NCBI RefSeq assembly: GCF_025989125.1 | Contig: NZ_JAPDNR010000001.1 | Coordinates: 6,560,087-6,624,086, forward strand | Origin: Chitinophaga nivalis | GTDB lineage: Bacteria > Bacteroidota > Bacteroidia > Chitinophagales > Chitinophagaceae | Direction of reading: 5' to 3' | DNA length: 64,000 nucleotides | Shown here: in pieces, positions 10,075 to 19,264 of the stretch | How positions within the stretch are numbered: the stretch's first letter is position 1 | Layout: the number at the start of each line of letters is the position of its first letter | Notes under the pieces: model-generated | Databases searched by the model: none | Told to the model about the DNA's origin: nothing | What the model saw: the letters and a program-made list of their open reading frames with translations, nothing else | Program-made: the position numbers and the translations under genes

Positions 10075-10254
10075 TTATTTCCTTTTGTGTTTGTCTGCTT
10101 TGGTGTCTTTACGATGATGCGTGGTATGGCTTCCCTTATCATCCTGTTCTTCATTTTTCCGGCTATCCAGGTTGTCTCTTATATCCGGACGGATCGCATT
10201 GGAATTAGGTTGTTGCCTGTTATGGCGACCGCCCTCATTTTTACTGTGTTTCAT
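10075..10254 (-). CDS. Small basic hydrophilic protein
   Basis: Predicted 59-aa protein beginning MKHSKNEGG, very rich in Lys, Arg, Asp, Asn and His, without hydrophobic segments. An upstream in-frame Met would add 15 residues, but the shorter start gives the more coherent product. It ends 20 bp before the lipoprotein gene on the same strand. Highly charged short proteins of this type are common in Chitinophagaceae, but no function is known to me. It could also be a non-coding open frame. Confidence 0.4.
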   Translation of the reverse strand: MKHSKNEGGRHNRQQPNSNAIRPDIRDNLDSRKNEEQDDKGSHTTHHRKDTKADKHKRK

Positions 10255-10560
10255 AAGATACATTTTGGTGAAAAATCGGTTATACAGATCATGCCACAAA
10301 AGCAGTGCCTTAATGCCACTCCGGCTATTAGTGGTTTATCCGCACAACCCTGTTTATCTGTTTCCCCTGAATGACGGACAAAATCCACAGCCGGCAAAGC
10401 TCCCCAGCTAAATATGCTGTGTCTGTATAAACGCTTAACCGGATTGGTGTCAACCAGTTACCGGCACACCAGCCTATTCCGTTGTAAAATGTGCATGAAA
10501 TATGTTACGATAGTGATGACTATGTACAACTATACTATAAAAAAATATAAATATCCATAT

Positions 10561-10818
10561 ATGAAAAACCTAAGCGTGACAGCCGGAGTAATAACAGTTT
10601 TTCTGGTATGTTTTCTTTTACTGCCGCCTACGCAGCATCCGCTGCAGGCCGCACCGGAAGCCATGTACGCCACTGTTATTCAACCGGATACCGTTCCGGG
10701 CCGACGACTGGATACCAGTTTCAGCACACATCCGTACAAAAAGAAAGCGTGGAAAAAACAACCGGTAGAAAAGCCGGTGAAAGAAAAGAGAGACAGTACG
10801 GGTAGGGAGCGGTATTGA
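10561..10818 (+). CDS. Small secreted basic protein
   Basis: Predicted 85-aa protein starting at the ATG of MKNLSVTAG. It has a hydrophobic signal peptide (about residues 6-22) with probable cleavage after LQAA, followed by a short tail with several Lys-rich clusters (KKKAWKKQ, EKPVKEKR). The frame stays open upstream, but only this start gives an export signal. It ends just before a strong hairpin. Function unknown. Confidence 0.5.
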   Translation: MKNLSVTAGVITVFLVCFLLLPPTQHPLQAAPEAMYATVIQPDTVPGRRLDTSFSTHPYKKKAWKKQPVEKPVKEKRDSTGRERY

Positions 10819-10834
10819 GGAGGTAGGTACCATC

Positions 10835-10876
10835 AATAACGGGAGATCAGATGCCAACATCTTTTCTCCCGTTATT
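10835..10876. terminator. Bidirectional terminator hairpin
   Basis: A 12-bp perfect stem (10835-10846 with 10865-10876) lies between the small secreted protein gene and the convergent pirin gene. Both arms are capped by AATAAC/GTTATT, giving A/T-rich flanks on both strands. Confidence 0.7.
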
Positions 10877-10890
10877 TGTTATAAAGAATA

Positions 10891-11754
10891 TTATTTTTCC
10901 AGCTGGCCAAACAGCCCGTTCTTATAATCTTCGATCGCCTGATCCGTTTCTGCAGCCGTATTCATGACAAAATTATCTTTTGCAGCTACCGGCTCATTGA
11001 TTGGTTCGGCGCAAAGATACAACAGGCGGGTATTTTCGTCTGCCTTGATATGGATATCAGCTTGTTCATCTTCCTTATCAAAAACAACCAGGTGATAACC
11101 TGTTACTGTTGTACCGTTCACGGTTACCTGACCATCCACTATATATAGCAATGTCCAATAACCACGTGTAGCCGTGAGGGTTACTTCTTTACCGGCTTCC
11201 ACATTTCCCCAGATGGCGGTAATGGGTGTGAAATTTTTCAGCGGGCCGGTTTTATTTTCATAATCCCCGCTGACCAGCGTCAGCTGTACGCCTGGCGCTA
11301 CTGCTACCGGTGGCATTTCATTACCGGTTACATATTGATAATAAGGATCTTCCCATTTATTGGCAGCCGGCACATTGAACCACAGCTGTAATAATTCATA
11401 GTTGCCTCCTTTCGCGAGGAATTCCGGAGAAGGTCCTTCACTATGCAGGATACCTTTACCGGCAAACATCCACTGTACATCTCCTGCCGTCACCGTCATG
11501 GCATTACCGGCATTATCGCGGTGAAAACCTTGCCCCTGCAACATGAAGGTAACCGGTGCAAAACCGCGGTGCGGATGCGGGTGCAGCCGCTCTTCCGGCG
11601 AACCAGCCGCATAGAACTTAGGCGGCATATGATGCAATACGATAAAAGGGCTGGCAAAACGGAACTGCATCGTAGGCAATGATTGCCGTACTACTTCTGT
11701 ATCCGTGATGTGTTTTTCCCGGCCTTCCAGTACGTGCAGAATTTTCTTTTCCAT
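10891..11754 (-). CDS. Pirin family protein
   Basis: Cytoplasmic bicupin of 287 aa. The N-terminal cupin has the metal-binding motif HPHPHRGF near residues 57-64 and the later GILHSE near 100-105, as in pirins with quercetin dioxygenase-like sites. The C-terminal cupin (about 160-250) is less conserved. Family members act as redox-sensing regulators or dioxygenases; the substrate here is unknown. It starts 10 bp after the stop of the upstream CNNM-type gene, so the two are probably co-transcribed. Confidence 0.9.
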   Translation of the reverse strand: MEKKILHVLEGREKHITDTEVVRQSLPTMQFRFASPFIVLHHMPPKFYAAGSPEERLHPHPHRGFAPVTFMLQGQGFHRDNAGNAMTVTAGDVQWMFAGKGILHSEGPSPEFLAKGGNYELLQLWFNVPAANKWEDPYYQYVTGNEMPPVAVAPGVQLTLVSGDYENKTGPLKNFTPITAIWGNVEAGKEVTLTATRGYWTLLYIVDGQVTVNGTTVTGYHLVVFDKEDEQADIHIKADENTRLLYLCAEPINEPVAAKDNFVMNTAAETDQAIEDYKNGLFGQLEK

Positions 11755-11764
11755 AAAAAATATT

Positions 11765-13057
11765 TTATCGGATCAACTTCAGGCGCGCTTTCTCCACGGA
11801 GCTCCGGAACATCTTCAGGATGAGGACTTCATAGTCTTCGATCACCAGCACTTCACCTTCCCGGGGAATATTGCCGTGGATGTAGTTAATTAAACCGGAA
11901 AGGGTTTCATAATGTTCACTTTCCGGCAGCGGATAAGGTAACAGTTCATTGATATCCGCGAGGTATTCGTGGGCACTTACGAGATAGGTATTATCATCTT
12001 TCTGTTCTACGATCGGCGTTTCATGATCATGTTCATCCTGTATATCCCCTACCAGTTCTTCCAGGATATCTTCCATCGTCACAATACCTTCCGTATCGCC
12101 GAATTCGTTGGTTACGACGGCCATCTGCAGGCGTTGCAGCTGAAAAGTACGGAGCAGGTCCTTTATTTTCATACTGTCCGGCACATAAAATACCGGCTTC
12201 AGGATATCGCTGATATGCTGCAGCGACTTGTCGTGTACGCCCCGCATGAGGTCTTTCGTATAGATAACCCCTTTCAGTTCATCCAGGGAACCATGGTAAA
12301 CAGGATATCTGGAATAACCATCTGCCAGCACCTGATCAATCAGTTGCTCCAGTGGCAGGTTAATATCCAGGGCAGAAATATCTTTCCGGTGGGTCAGGAT
12401 TTCCTTTACCCGGCTGTCGTCAAATTCGAATACGTTTTGTATCAGCTCCCGTTCCGTTTCTTCAATAGCGCCACCTTCCTGGCTTTCAGAGATGATGAGT
12501 TTCAATTCTTCTTCTGAGTGTATTTCCGATTCACCGGCAGGTGTAATACCAATGAGCCGCAGGATACTGTTGGCAAAGCCATTGAGCATCCAGATAAAAG
12601 GACGGAAGATAACAAAGAGTACCCGCATGGGGATTGCCACAGCCAATGTTGTGGGCAATGGTTTACGGATGGCAAATGATTTAGGCGCCAGTTCTCCGAA
12701 AACAATATGCAGGATGGTAATAATCGTGAAGGCGATAGCGACTGCAATCCAATGCGTGGCGGCTACCGATATGCTGATACCCAGGTTACCCATTACTTTC
12801 AATACGATGGCTGTCATCACCGATTCTCCGACCCAGCCCAGGCCCAGGGATGCCAGGGTGATACCCAACTGGGTAGCTGCCAGGTAACCATCGAGGTTGC
12901 CCAATATCCGCTTGGCCGCAGCAGTTGCTCTTTTGCTGGATGTGGAGCCTTTACTGTTGATCTGAGAGGAGCGCACTTTAACGATGGCAAATTCCGCCGC
13001 TACAAAAAAACCGTTTAATAAAACCAGAACAATAGTCCAGAAAAGTTGCCAAAGCAT
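11765..13057 (-). CDS. CNNM/CorC-type membrane protein (HlyC/CorC, UPF0053)
   Basis: Integral membrane protein of about 430 aa: a DUF21 transmembrane domain (about residues 1-190, several hydrophobic segments), a pair of CBS domains (about 200-330) and a C-terminal CorC/HlyC domain (about 345-425). Relatives are linked to magnesium or cobalt efflux. The start at 13057 is chosen because it begins directly with the first membrane segment; the frame stays open for 13 more codons upstream. A good -7 box lies 27 bp upstream. Confidence 0.9.
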   Translation of the reverse strand: MLWQLFWTIVLVLLNGFFVAAEFAIVKVRSSQINSKGSTSSKRATAAAKRILGNLDGYLAATQLGITLASLGLGWVGESVMTAIVLKVMGNLGISISVAATHWIAVAIAFTIITILHIVFGELAPKSFAIRKPLPTTLAVAIPMRVLFVIFRPFIWMLNGFANSILRLIGITPAGESEIHSEEELKLIISESQEGGAIEETERELIQNVFEFDDSRVKEILTHRKDISALDINLPLEQLIDQVLADGYSRYPVYHGSLDELKGVIYTKDLMRGVHDKSLQHISDILKPVFYVPDSMKIKDLLRTFQLQRLQMAVVTNEFGDTEGIVTMEDILEELVGDIQDEHDHETPIVEQKDDNTYLVSAHEYLADINELLPYPLPESEHYETLSGLINYIHGNIPREGEVLVIEDYEVLILKMFRSSVEKARLKLIR

Positions 13058-13083
13058 GTATATGGTAAATTGGTTCGCAAGGC

Positions 13084-13091
13084 CAAATATA
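13084..13091 (-). promoter_or_regulatory. Bacteroidota -7 box for the CNNM/CorC gene
   Basis: TATATTTG on the minus strand matches TAnnTTTG. It is about 27 nt before the chosen start codon, giving a short leader. A matching -33 TTG is not evident. The rest of the 318-bp gap up to 13375 holds no convincing gene. Confidence 0.4.
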
Positions 13092-13332
13092 GGCAAATCA
13101 TTTTTGATACGTCTGGCTGATTTACGGGAACGACGGGTGATATCTTATAAAATCCTTATGCAGTGGGCAGATAAGCCGTTTTTCTACAGCTTGATTTTTT
13201 CCGGAAGATGCCTGGCTACGATTACCCGCCGGGAAATGATAGTCAGCAAAATGCAGCAGTAAGATGCCCACCCTATCCGGGTAAATTTTATTTTTCTGCA
13301 CTATTTAGTCCACTTATTTCATAGAGTTTATG

Positions 13333-13340
13333 TATTTTTG
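13333..13340 (+). promoter_or_regulatory. Bacteroidota -7 box for the TauE/SafE gene
   Basis: TATTTTTG matches TAnnTTTG and lies 35 nt before the ATG at 13376. No clear -33 element is seen at the usual spacing. Confidence 0.4.
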
Positions 13341-13375
13341 ATGAAATAGGGCTGGCATATCATTTTTATTGTCTA

Positions 13376-14365
13376 ATGGAGAAAGTAATTACCACGACCA
13401 CTCCCGCTGTCACCGCAGCCGGAACACAACATAATGCGGCTATTCCGCCGGCATTGACCCAAACAGGCTCCCATTCTTCCGAAAACGGCGTTGCCAAAAA
13501 ACAACGATGGACCTATGGACTGGCAGGTTTAATACTGCTCACCATTGTGCTGGGTATTGCCTGGTGGCAGGCGCCTGCCTTCCGCACTTATGTGGCAGAT
13601 ATTCCGCCTACTTTTTATTATTTCCTGGGTGCAGGCTTCGTATTCGCCATGATCGACGGCGCCATCGGGATGTCGTATGGTATTACCTCTACCACCTTCT
13701 CCCTGTCGATGGGTATTCCGCCGGCTTCTGCCAGCACCGCCGTACATATCTCCGAAATTCTCAGCAATGCCATTGCCGGATGGATGCATTTCAAAATGGG
13801 CAATGTCAATAAAAAACTGTTTAAGATCCTGATCTTTCCGGGTATTGCCGGTGCGGTGATCGGAGCTTACCTCCTCTCCTCACTGGAACATTATGCAGCC
13901 TATACCAAACCGCTGGTATCGCTGTATACGCTGATACTGGGTACTATCATTCTGCTGCGTGCCATCCGTGCACAACGACAAAAACATGCGGGCAACAAAA
14001 TAAAACGTATTGGCCTGCTGGGTTTCGGAGGTGGGTTTATTGATGCCATCGGTGGTGGCGGATGGGGCTCTATTGTATTATCCTCGTTGATTGCAGGACG
14101 CAGACATCCCCGTTTTTCCCTGGGCACGGTAAAGGCTACCCGCTTTTTCATTGCGATGCTCAGTTCCCTCACTTTTGTGACCGTATTGTCTTATGTACAC
14201 TGGGATGCCGTACTGGGATTGGTCATTGGCAGTGCGATCGCTTCTCCCATTGCTGCGCGGGTATCCAACAAAATATCTGCTAAAACCATTATGGTGGCGG
14301 TAGCGGTGATTGTTATCGTCGTGAGTATGAAAAGTATTTATTCGTTCCTGCTAAAGGTATTGTAA
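13376..14365 (+). CDS. TauE/SafE family permease (putative sulfite/anion exporter)
   Basis: Integral membrane protein of 329 aa with about eight hydrophobic segments after a hydrophilic N-terminal extension of about 50 residues. The two family half-repeats are recognisable: FAMIDGAIGMSYG near residues 90-102 and GGGFIDAIGGGGWGS near 220-234. TauE/SafE proteins export sulfite, sulfoacetate or related anions across the inner membrane; the substrate cannot be read from sequence. The gene stands alone and converges on the BOF protein gene with a 2-bp gap. Confidence 0.88.
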   Translation: MEKVITTTTPAVTAAGTQHNAAIPPALTQTGSHSSENGVAKKQRWTYGLAGLILLTIVLGIAWWQAPAFRTYVADIPPTFYYFLGAGFVFAMIDGAIGMSYGITSTTFSLSMGIPPASASTAVHISEILSNAIAGWMHFKMGNVNKKLFKILIFPGIAGAVIGAYLLSSLEHYAAYTKPLVSLYTLILGTIILLRAIRAQRQKHAGNKIKRIGLLGFGGGFIDAIGGGGWGSIVLSSLIAGRRHPRFSLGTVKATRFFIAMLSSLTFVTVLSYVHWDAVLGLVIGSAIASPIAARVSNKISAKTIMVAVAVIVIVVSMKSIYSFLLKVL

Positions 14366-14367
14366 GC

Positions 14368-14694
14368 TTATTCATTGATGACCGTCTCGTTGACCTGCAG
14401 GGTAATCGGCTGATTGATTTCGTAACGCACCCAGGCCCGGATAGTCACTTCATCCCGGTCGTTGAAAGGTTTTGCAGGCAGGTACCTGTTGGCGATTTCC
14501 ACTTTGATTTCTGCGGTTCTGTCTTCAAAGATATAGGTAGTACCACGCAGTTTTCCGGTAATATAGCCGGTTATTTTTACGGAAGTACTGTCGTAACTCA
14601 ACTGCCGCGCATTTTTCATCACCTCTCCTACGGTGTAATTACGTTGCCATATTCCGGCCGTAACACCTAACAAACAGAGCAGCAAGCTTTTCAT
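14368..14694 (-). CDS. BOF (bacterial OB-fold) protein, YgiW/YdeI-like
   Basis: Small 108-aa exported protein with a short N-terminal hydrophobic signal. YTVGEVMKNA near residues 20-29 leads into an OB fold whose core GYITGKLRGTTYIFEDRTAE resembles the YgiW/NirD-like BOF family of periplasmic stress proteins. It is convergent with the permease gene. A strong hairpin separates it from the upstream GH31 gene, so it probably has its own promoter in 14695-14784, although no consensus box was recognised. Confidence 0.65.
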   Translation of the reverse strand: MKSLLLCLLGVTAGIWQRNYTVGEVMKNARQLSYDSTSVKITGYITGKLRGTTYIFEDRTAEIKVEIANRYLPAKPFNDRDEVTIRAWVRYEINQPITLQVNETVINE

Positions 14695-14784
14695 GATGGT
14701 TCCTTTTAATTGATGGATCTGCCTGTGGTAACAGTTACCAGCGTAAATTGTTCATAGCCCGGATCCGATATTTTTCGCGAAGAT

Positions 14785-14842
14785 AACAAGACCGGACCTT
14801 TTGGGAGGTTAAATTTATGCTCCCAACCGATCCGGTCTTGTT
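14785..14842 (-). terminator. Terminator hairpin after the GH31 gene
   Basis: Outer stem of 12 bp (14785-14796 with 14831-14842) and an inner stem TTGGGAG/CTCCCAA (14801-14807 with 14820-14826). It lies directly downstream of the GH31 stop on the minus strand. There is no long U-tract. Confidence 0.6.
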
Positions 14843-14860
14843 AATCATGTTTTGCGATGG

Positions 14861-17800
14861 CTACATTTCACATACAATCTCCTGCGCCTGCCGGATAGCT
14901 GCTTTACCGGCATCAATGAATACACATCCTTTTTTATAGCCGGCATCGTAGTGCCAGCCGGATAATGGCTTGCCATTCAGCAATACCCTGGCTGGTTTGC
15001 GGGTGGTAAACACTTCCAGGCGGATATGTCTTGCCGCCAACTGCCCCTGATAACTACCGGTGGTCGCGCCCAGTTGTACCCGGATACGATCGGTTGTTCC
15101 GGTACTGGTGATGGACGTATAGGCAAAAGCGTTATCCTTTTTATACGCGAGCGTAGCACCATCATCTTCATACAATTTAAAATGACCGGCTGCGCCAGGG
15201 TATATTTCCAGGGTAAGGGTATCTTTTGGTTTTTCCCGGTCGTACAACATCGCCGGATACTTCGGAATGATGGCGCCGGCTTTTACAAACAGGGGCAACT
15301 TATCCAGTGGTGCCGCAAAGTTATTGAGCCACTGTCCGCCCGTATAGGCGGTACCGTTATCGTAGTCTGTCCAGGTACCGGCAGGCAGATAAATGCTATC
15401 GCGTTTTTCTTCATCCTTGTATACCGGCGCTACCAGCAGGTATTCGCCGCTCATGAACTGGTATTGTGTAGCCCGGCCCCAGGTAGTGGTATCTGCCGGG
15501 TATTCCAGCACCATGGCACGACATACCGGCGTACCCGTTTCATAGGCTTCCCGGCAATAGGAATACATATAAGGCGTTAAACGCATTTTCAGCTGCATGT
15601 ATTTGCGGTTGATATCCGTATAAGGTTCTCCGTGGGACCAGGGTTGTTTACCTGTTTTGGCCCAGCCGCTGATAGACATATATACCGGCGTGAAACTTTT
15701 CCACTGCAGATCCCTCACATAGGTTTTGGCGCTGCCTTTGAAAATGCCATCCACATCGCCGGTTGCATAGTTGAAGCCAGACAGGCCACTGCCAATCACC
15801 GTGGGAATGTGGAACCGGATGTATTCCCAGTTACCGCTCTGATCGCCGCTCCACACGGTAGCATACCGCTGTGTACCTGCCCAGCCGGCCACACACCATA
15901 CAAAGCCGCGGGCATCTGCATTTTGTTCAATGCCGTTAAATGCAGCACGGGTACCATCCAGGCCCCATTTATAGCCAGGGCCTACCCAGGCTACATCCAG
16001 TTTCATACAGCGGGTACCGAAACGACCTACTTCGTCTTTTATTTTTTCCACCCCGTTTTCTGTCCACAGGCCAGTATAAAAACCCAGCTGGTGCAAGCGC
16101 TGTACCACAGTATCCAGCCCCTGATAACCGCAGCCATAGCCATCATTCGGCAATATCCAGCCACCCGGCATATTTTTCTCCCGGTATACCTGTGCAATTT
16201 TGCTGATTACATCGCCGGTTACACCTTTTTTATTGTAACAGTCCGCGTCGCCAAATTCCAGGCCCCAACGGGGTACCATAAAAGGCCGGCCGGTAACATG
16301 CGTATATTGTTCCAGCACTGCTTTTAAACCAGGACCGTAAAAGTAGTAAGCATCGTATTCGTGGCCTTCATGCTGCAACAGTACCGTATCTTTAAAAGCA
16401 TAGCTGCCTTTGTTGAAGGTGTTCCGGAAGATGCCGTATCCGGCTGTACTCACAAAGAACGGCGCCGGATTGGAAGTGGTGTTGGCGCCCCAGTTGCCGA
16501 AATTATTGCGGATGTTCACGGTGCTGTCGCGGTGCGAGAAGTTACCATTCTGCATACCACCGCCATAGAAATAATCCGTTGCTCCCCGACGCAGTGATTC
16601 CGTGGCCTGTTCTCCCAGGCTAATAGGAGCCGTTTCTTCCATAATCAGTTTACCGGTTTTATCGTACATGGCTATACGAAACGGTGCTTTCTGTATCTGC
16701 AGGGTCACCTTCGCAGTATTGACTTCATAATAGCTTTTTTTATCTTTCAGCTGGTATTTTACCGGCTGATCGCCATTCCATACCACCATCCCCTTGTCGG
16801 TAGCTTCCTCAAAGCGGCCATCGGAGCTGACCTGCAGGCGGAAGATATCTGCCGCCACCCAATGCAGCTGTACAAAGGCATTACCGAGGGTAAACTGCAG
16901 CTTACCCGGCAACTGTTTTAATTGCTGAATACCGGTCAGTGGTACTGTTTTCAGGAGCAGGTGGGTAGCCAGTGTATTATTAGCGATATTACCATCCTGC
17001 GGCAACAGGGCTGTTACCTGCAGCGGCCAGATACCTTTGCTTTCCAGGTTAGCCGTTTCCAGCAGCACATCGCGGATAGCATAGGGCTGTAGCGGCTCCC
17101 GGTCGAAAGGCACTGTGATCGTTTTGACAGCAGCACCATATCCCAGGGTGTATTGCACCTGCACGGGTGCTGCCACCGGTTCGGTACCCAGGTTGGTCAC
17201 CCGGATGGTGATGGGTTCCTTTGCCGAAAATTTATCTTTTCCGTTGAGCGGTGTCACTACGTTGGTGATAGCGATATCGCGCGGAAATACCTGTTCATAG
17301 GTGGCCAGGAATATTTTTCCGTGGAGGGTACCTTTCTGATCTTTCACCACATTACCTGTGCCTTCATCAAAAGTATAATAGTGCAACAGGTGGGCATATT
17401 CCGGATCCTGTGCATTGACCGCCTTAAAGGCCAGCCGGGCAATGGTTTCCGGGGATAACATTTTATCCCACATCCGCAGCTCATCTACCGTAGCGTTGAG
17501 GGTACCGAAACCATCGGCATCCAGTCCGATCTGGGTGAGTGGCAACGGAATACTTTTATCGATGCGCTGTACAAACTTACCATCTACATAGAGGGAGGTG
17601 TGCGCCGTATCTGCCACGAGGGCAATATGTGTTAACTTCCCTACCGGCAGTTCATAATCAAAAAATACATCAAACTGTCCTTTTTTGGTCAGCCCGATTT
17701 TATTGGTATTATTATACTGCTCTATCCGGATGCCGGATTCGTAATCGCCAGCAGTCAGCAAGGTAGCGTAGGTGGTTACTTTGTTGCGGCTCACCAGGCA

Positions 17801-17965
17801 CTCCACAGTATAAGGTGGCGGCACATCTTTCCCATTCAGTTCCACAAAGTTACTGGCGCCGTTAAAGCGTAGCCGGTGCTGTGCGGAAACGTCAGCAGCG
17901 GTGATCGTCAGCAGGGCGCATAAAAGCCCTCCCAACACCAGGAGGTGTAATGGAATTCTTCTCAT
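14861..17965 (-). CDS. GH31 family glycosidase with LamG-like and CARDB-like N-terminal domains
   Basis: Secreted 1034-aa enzyme. Order: signal peptide (about 1-28), concanavalin/LamG-like domain (about 30-200), CARDB-like beta domain (about 235-340), GH31 N-terminal sandwich (about 355-520), TIM barrel, then a C-terminal beta region with the DUF5110-type FKLYEDDGATLAY. The probable nucleophile is D657 in KLDVAW and the acid/base D708 in WSGDQSGNWEY. The family includes alpha-glucosidases, alpha-xylosidases and alpha-galactosidases; substrate is not decided. At 1034 aa it is longer than most GH31 enzymes because of the two added domains. Confidence 0.9.
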   Translation of the reverse strand: MRRIPLHLLVLGGLLCALLTITAADVSAQHRLRFNGASNFVELNGKDVPPPYTVECLVSRNKVTTYATLLTAGDYESGIRIEQYNNTNKIGLTKKGQFDVFFDYELPVGKLTHIALVADTAHTSLYVDGKFVQRIDKSIPLPLTQIGLDADGFGTLNATVDELRMWDKMLSPETIARLAFKAVNAQDPEYAHLLHYYTFDEGTGNVVKDQKGTLHGKIFLATYEQVFPRDIAITNVVTPLNGKDKFSAKEPITIRVTNLGTEPVAAPVQVQYTLGYGAAVKTITVPFDREPLQPYAIRDVLLETANLESKGIWPLQVTALLPQDGNIANNTLATHLLLKTVPLTGIQQLKQLPGKLQFTLGNAFVQLHWVAADIFRLQVSSDGRFEEATDKGMVVWNGDQPVKYQLKDKKSYYEVNTAKVTLQIQKAPFRIAMYDKTGKLIMEETAPISLGEQATESLRRGATDYFYGGGMQNGNFSHRDSTVNIRNNFGNWGANTTSNPAPFFVSTAGYGIFRNTFNKGSYAFKDTVLLQHEGHEYDAYYFYGPGLKAVLEQYTHVTGRPFMVPRWGLEFGDADCYNKKGVTGDVISKIAQVYREKNMPGGWILPNDGYGCGYQGLDTVVQRLHQLGFYTGLWTENGVEKIKDEVGRFGTRCMKLDVAWVGPGYKWGLDGTRAAFNGIEQNADARGFVWCVAGWAGTQRYATVWSGDQSGNWEYIRFHIPTVIGSGLSGFNYATGDVDGIFKGSAKTYVRDLQWKSFTPVYMSISGWAKTGKQPWSHGEPYTDINRKYMQLKMRLTPYMYSYCREAYETGTPVCRAMVLEYPADTTTWGRATQYQFMSGEYLLVAPVYKDEEKRDSIYLPAGTWTDYDNGTAYTGGQWLNNFAAPLDKLPLFVKAGAIIPKYPAMLYDREKPKDTLTLEIYPGAAGHFKLYEDDGATLAYKKDNAFAYTSITSTGTTDRIRVQLGATTGSYQGQLAARHIRLEVFTTRKPARVLLNGKPLSGWHYDAGYKKGCVFIDAGKAAIRQAQEIVCEM

Positions 17966-18052
17966 TGTTCACTTTTAATTAACAGAACGTTAAAATTACT
18001 GATCAGAATTGAGATTTCCGCTATAAATTGTAACCACATTAAATTTCAGGAT

Positions 18053-19264
18053 ATGGAATTCCTCAAAACATACCGCAGCATGTTCTGGTTGCTGGGGGGT
18101 ATTATCGCAGGCAGTATAGCCGGTGTATTAGCTGGCGACCAGGTAGTCATATTTAAGCCCATAGGCGATATTTTCCTGAATCTCTTGTTTACCGCCATCA
18201 TACCACTGGTATTTTTTGCCATCTCCTCCGCTATTGCACATATTGATGCCTCCAATAAACTGGGGCGTGTATTGGGCGTCATGTCGCTCGTATTTCTCAG
18301 CACCATCCTGATTTCCGGCTTTCTTACCATCGTAGCCGTGTGGATTTTTCCGATCCATCAGCCCGTAACGTTGAGCAAGGCAGCAGACCTGGGCTCATCC
18401 GGTAACTTCGGGGAACAGCTCACACAGCTTCTTACAGTGAGTGAGTTTTATGAGCTGCTCTCCCGTAAAAAGATGTTGCCGTTTATTATTTTCTCGGTGC
18501 TCATTGGACTGGCAGCGATGCGTTCCGGTGAGCGGGGTGTTGCCTTCCGGCAGTTTTTGTATGCCGGCAATGAAGTGATGAAAGACCTGCTCACCCTCAT
18601 TATGAAAGTAGCGCCGCTGGGCCTGGGCGCCTACTTTGCCTATCAGGTAGGCACAGTAGGGCCGCAGCTGTTTGGTACCTATGCCCAGTCGCTGGGCCTC
18701 TACTATGGTTTTGGCATATTTTATTTTGTGGTTGGTTTTAGTTTTTACGCTTTTGTGGCCGGTGGTACCACCGGTATTAAAATATTCTGGAAAAACAACA
18801 TTCTTCCTACTCTCACTGCTGTGGGTACCGGCAGTAGTATTGCCACTATTCCTGCCAACCTGGAAGCCGTTGCCCGGATGGGTGTACCGGCCAATATAGG
18901 CAATGTGGTGGTACCTCTGGGTGCCTCGCTGCATAAAGATGGCTCCAGTATTTCTTCCATCATCAAGATGGCCGTTGTATTCGGCATGTTCGGCAAGGGC
19001 TTCGACAGTCCGGAGATCATCTTCATGGCACTGGGTGTTACGGTACTGGCAAGCATTGTAGAAGGTGGTATTCCCAATGGTGGTTATGCAGGGGAAATGC
19101 TTGTTATGAGCGTATATGGGTTCCCGATAGAAGCCCTTCCCCCACTGATGATTATTGGTACCCTGGTAGATCCGCTGGCAACGATACTGAATGCCACGGG
19201 CGACAACGTTTGTGCTATGCTGACAGCGCGTTTTCTACCAAAGCAGGTACCGGCAACCGCTTAA
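18053..19264 (+). CDS. Dicarboxylate/amino acid:cation symporter (DAACS family)
   Basis: Inner-membrane symporter of 403 aa related to GltP/DctA, driven by Na+ or H+. Multiple hydrophobic segments are visible. The family serine-rich loop appears as GTGSSIATIPAN near residues 260-271, and the later NATGDN near 382-387 matches the ion-binding NxxGD motif. Substrate (glutamate, aspartate, C4-dicarboxylate or serine/threonine) cannot be fixed. Its last 50 nt overlap in antisense the end of the convergent trans-sulfuration gene. Confidence 0.92.
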   Translation: MEFLKTYRSMFWLLGGIIAGSIAGVLAGDQVVIFKPIGDIFLNLLFTAIIPLVFFAISSAIAHIDASNKLGRVLGVMSLVFLSTILISGFLTIVAVWIFPIHQPVTLSKAADLGSSGNFGEQLTQLLTVSEFYELLSRKKMLPFIIFSVLIGLAAMRSGERGVAFRQFLYAGNEVMKDLLTLIMKVAPLGLGAYFAYQVGTVGPQLFGTYAQSLGLYYGFGIFYFVVGFSFYAFVAGGTTGIKIFWKNNILPTLTAVGTGSSIATIPANLEAVARMGVPANIGNVVVPLGASLHKDGSSISSIIKMAVVFGMFGKGFDSPEIIFMALGVTVLASIVEGGIPNGGYAGEMLVMSVYGFPIEALPPLMIIGTLVDPLATILNATGDNVCAMLTARFLPKQVPATA

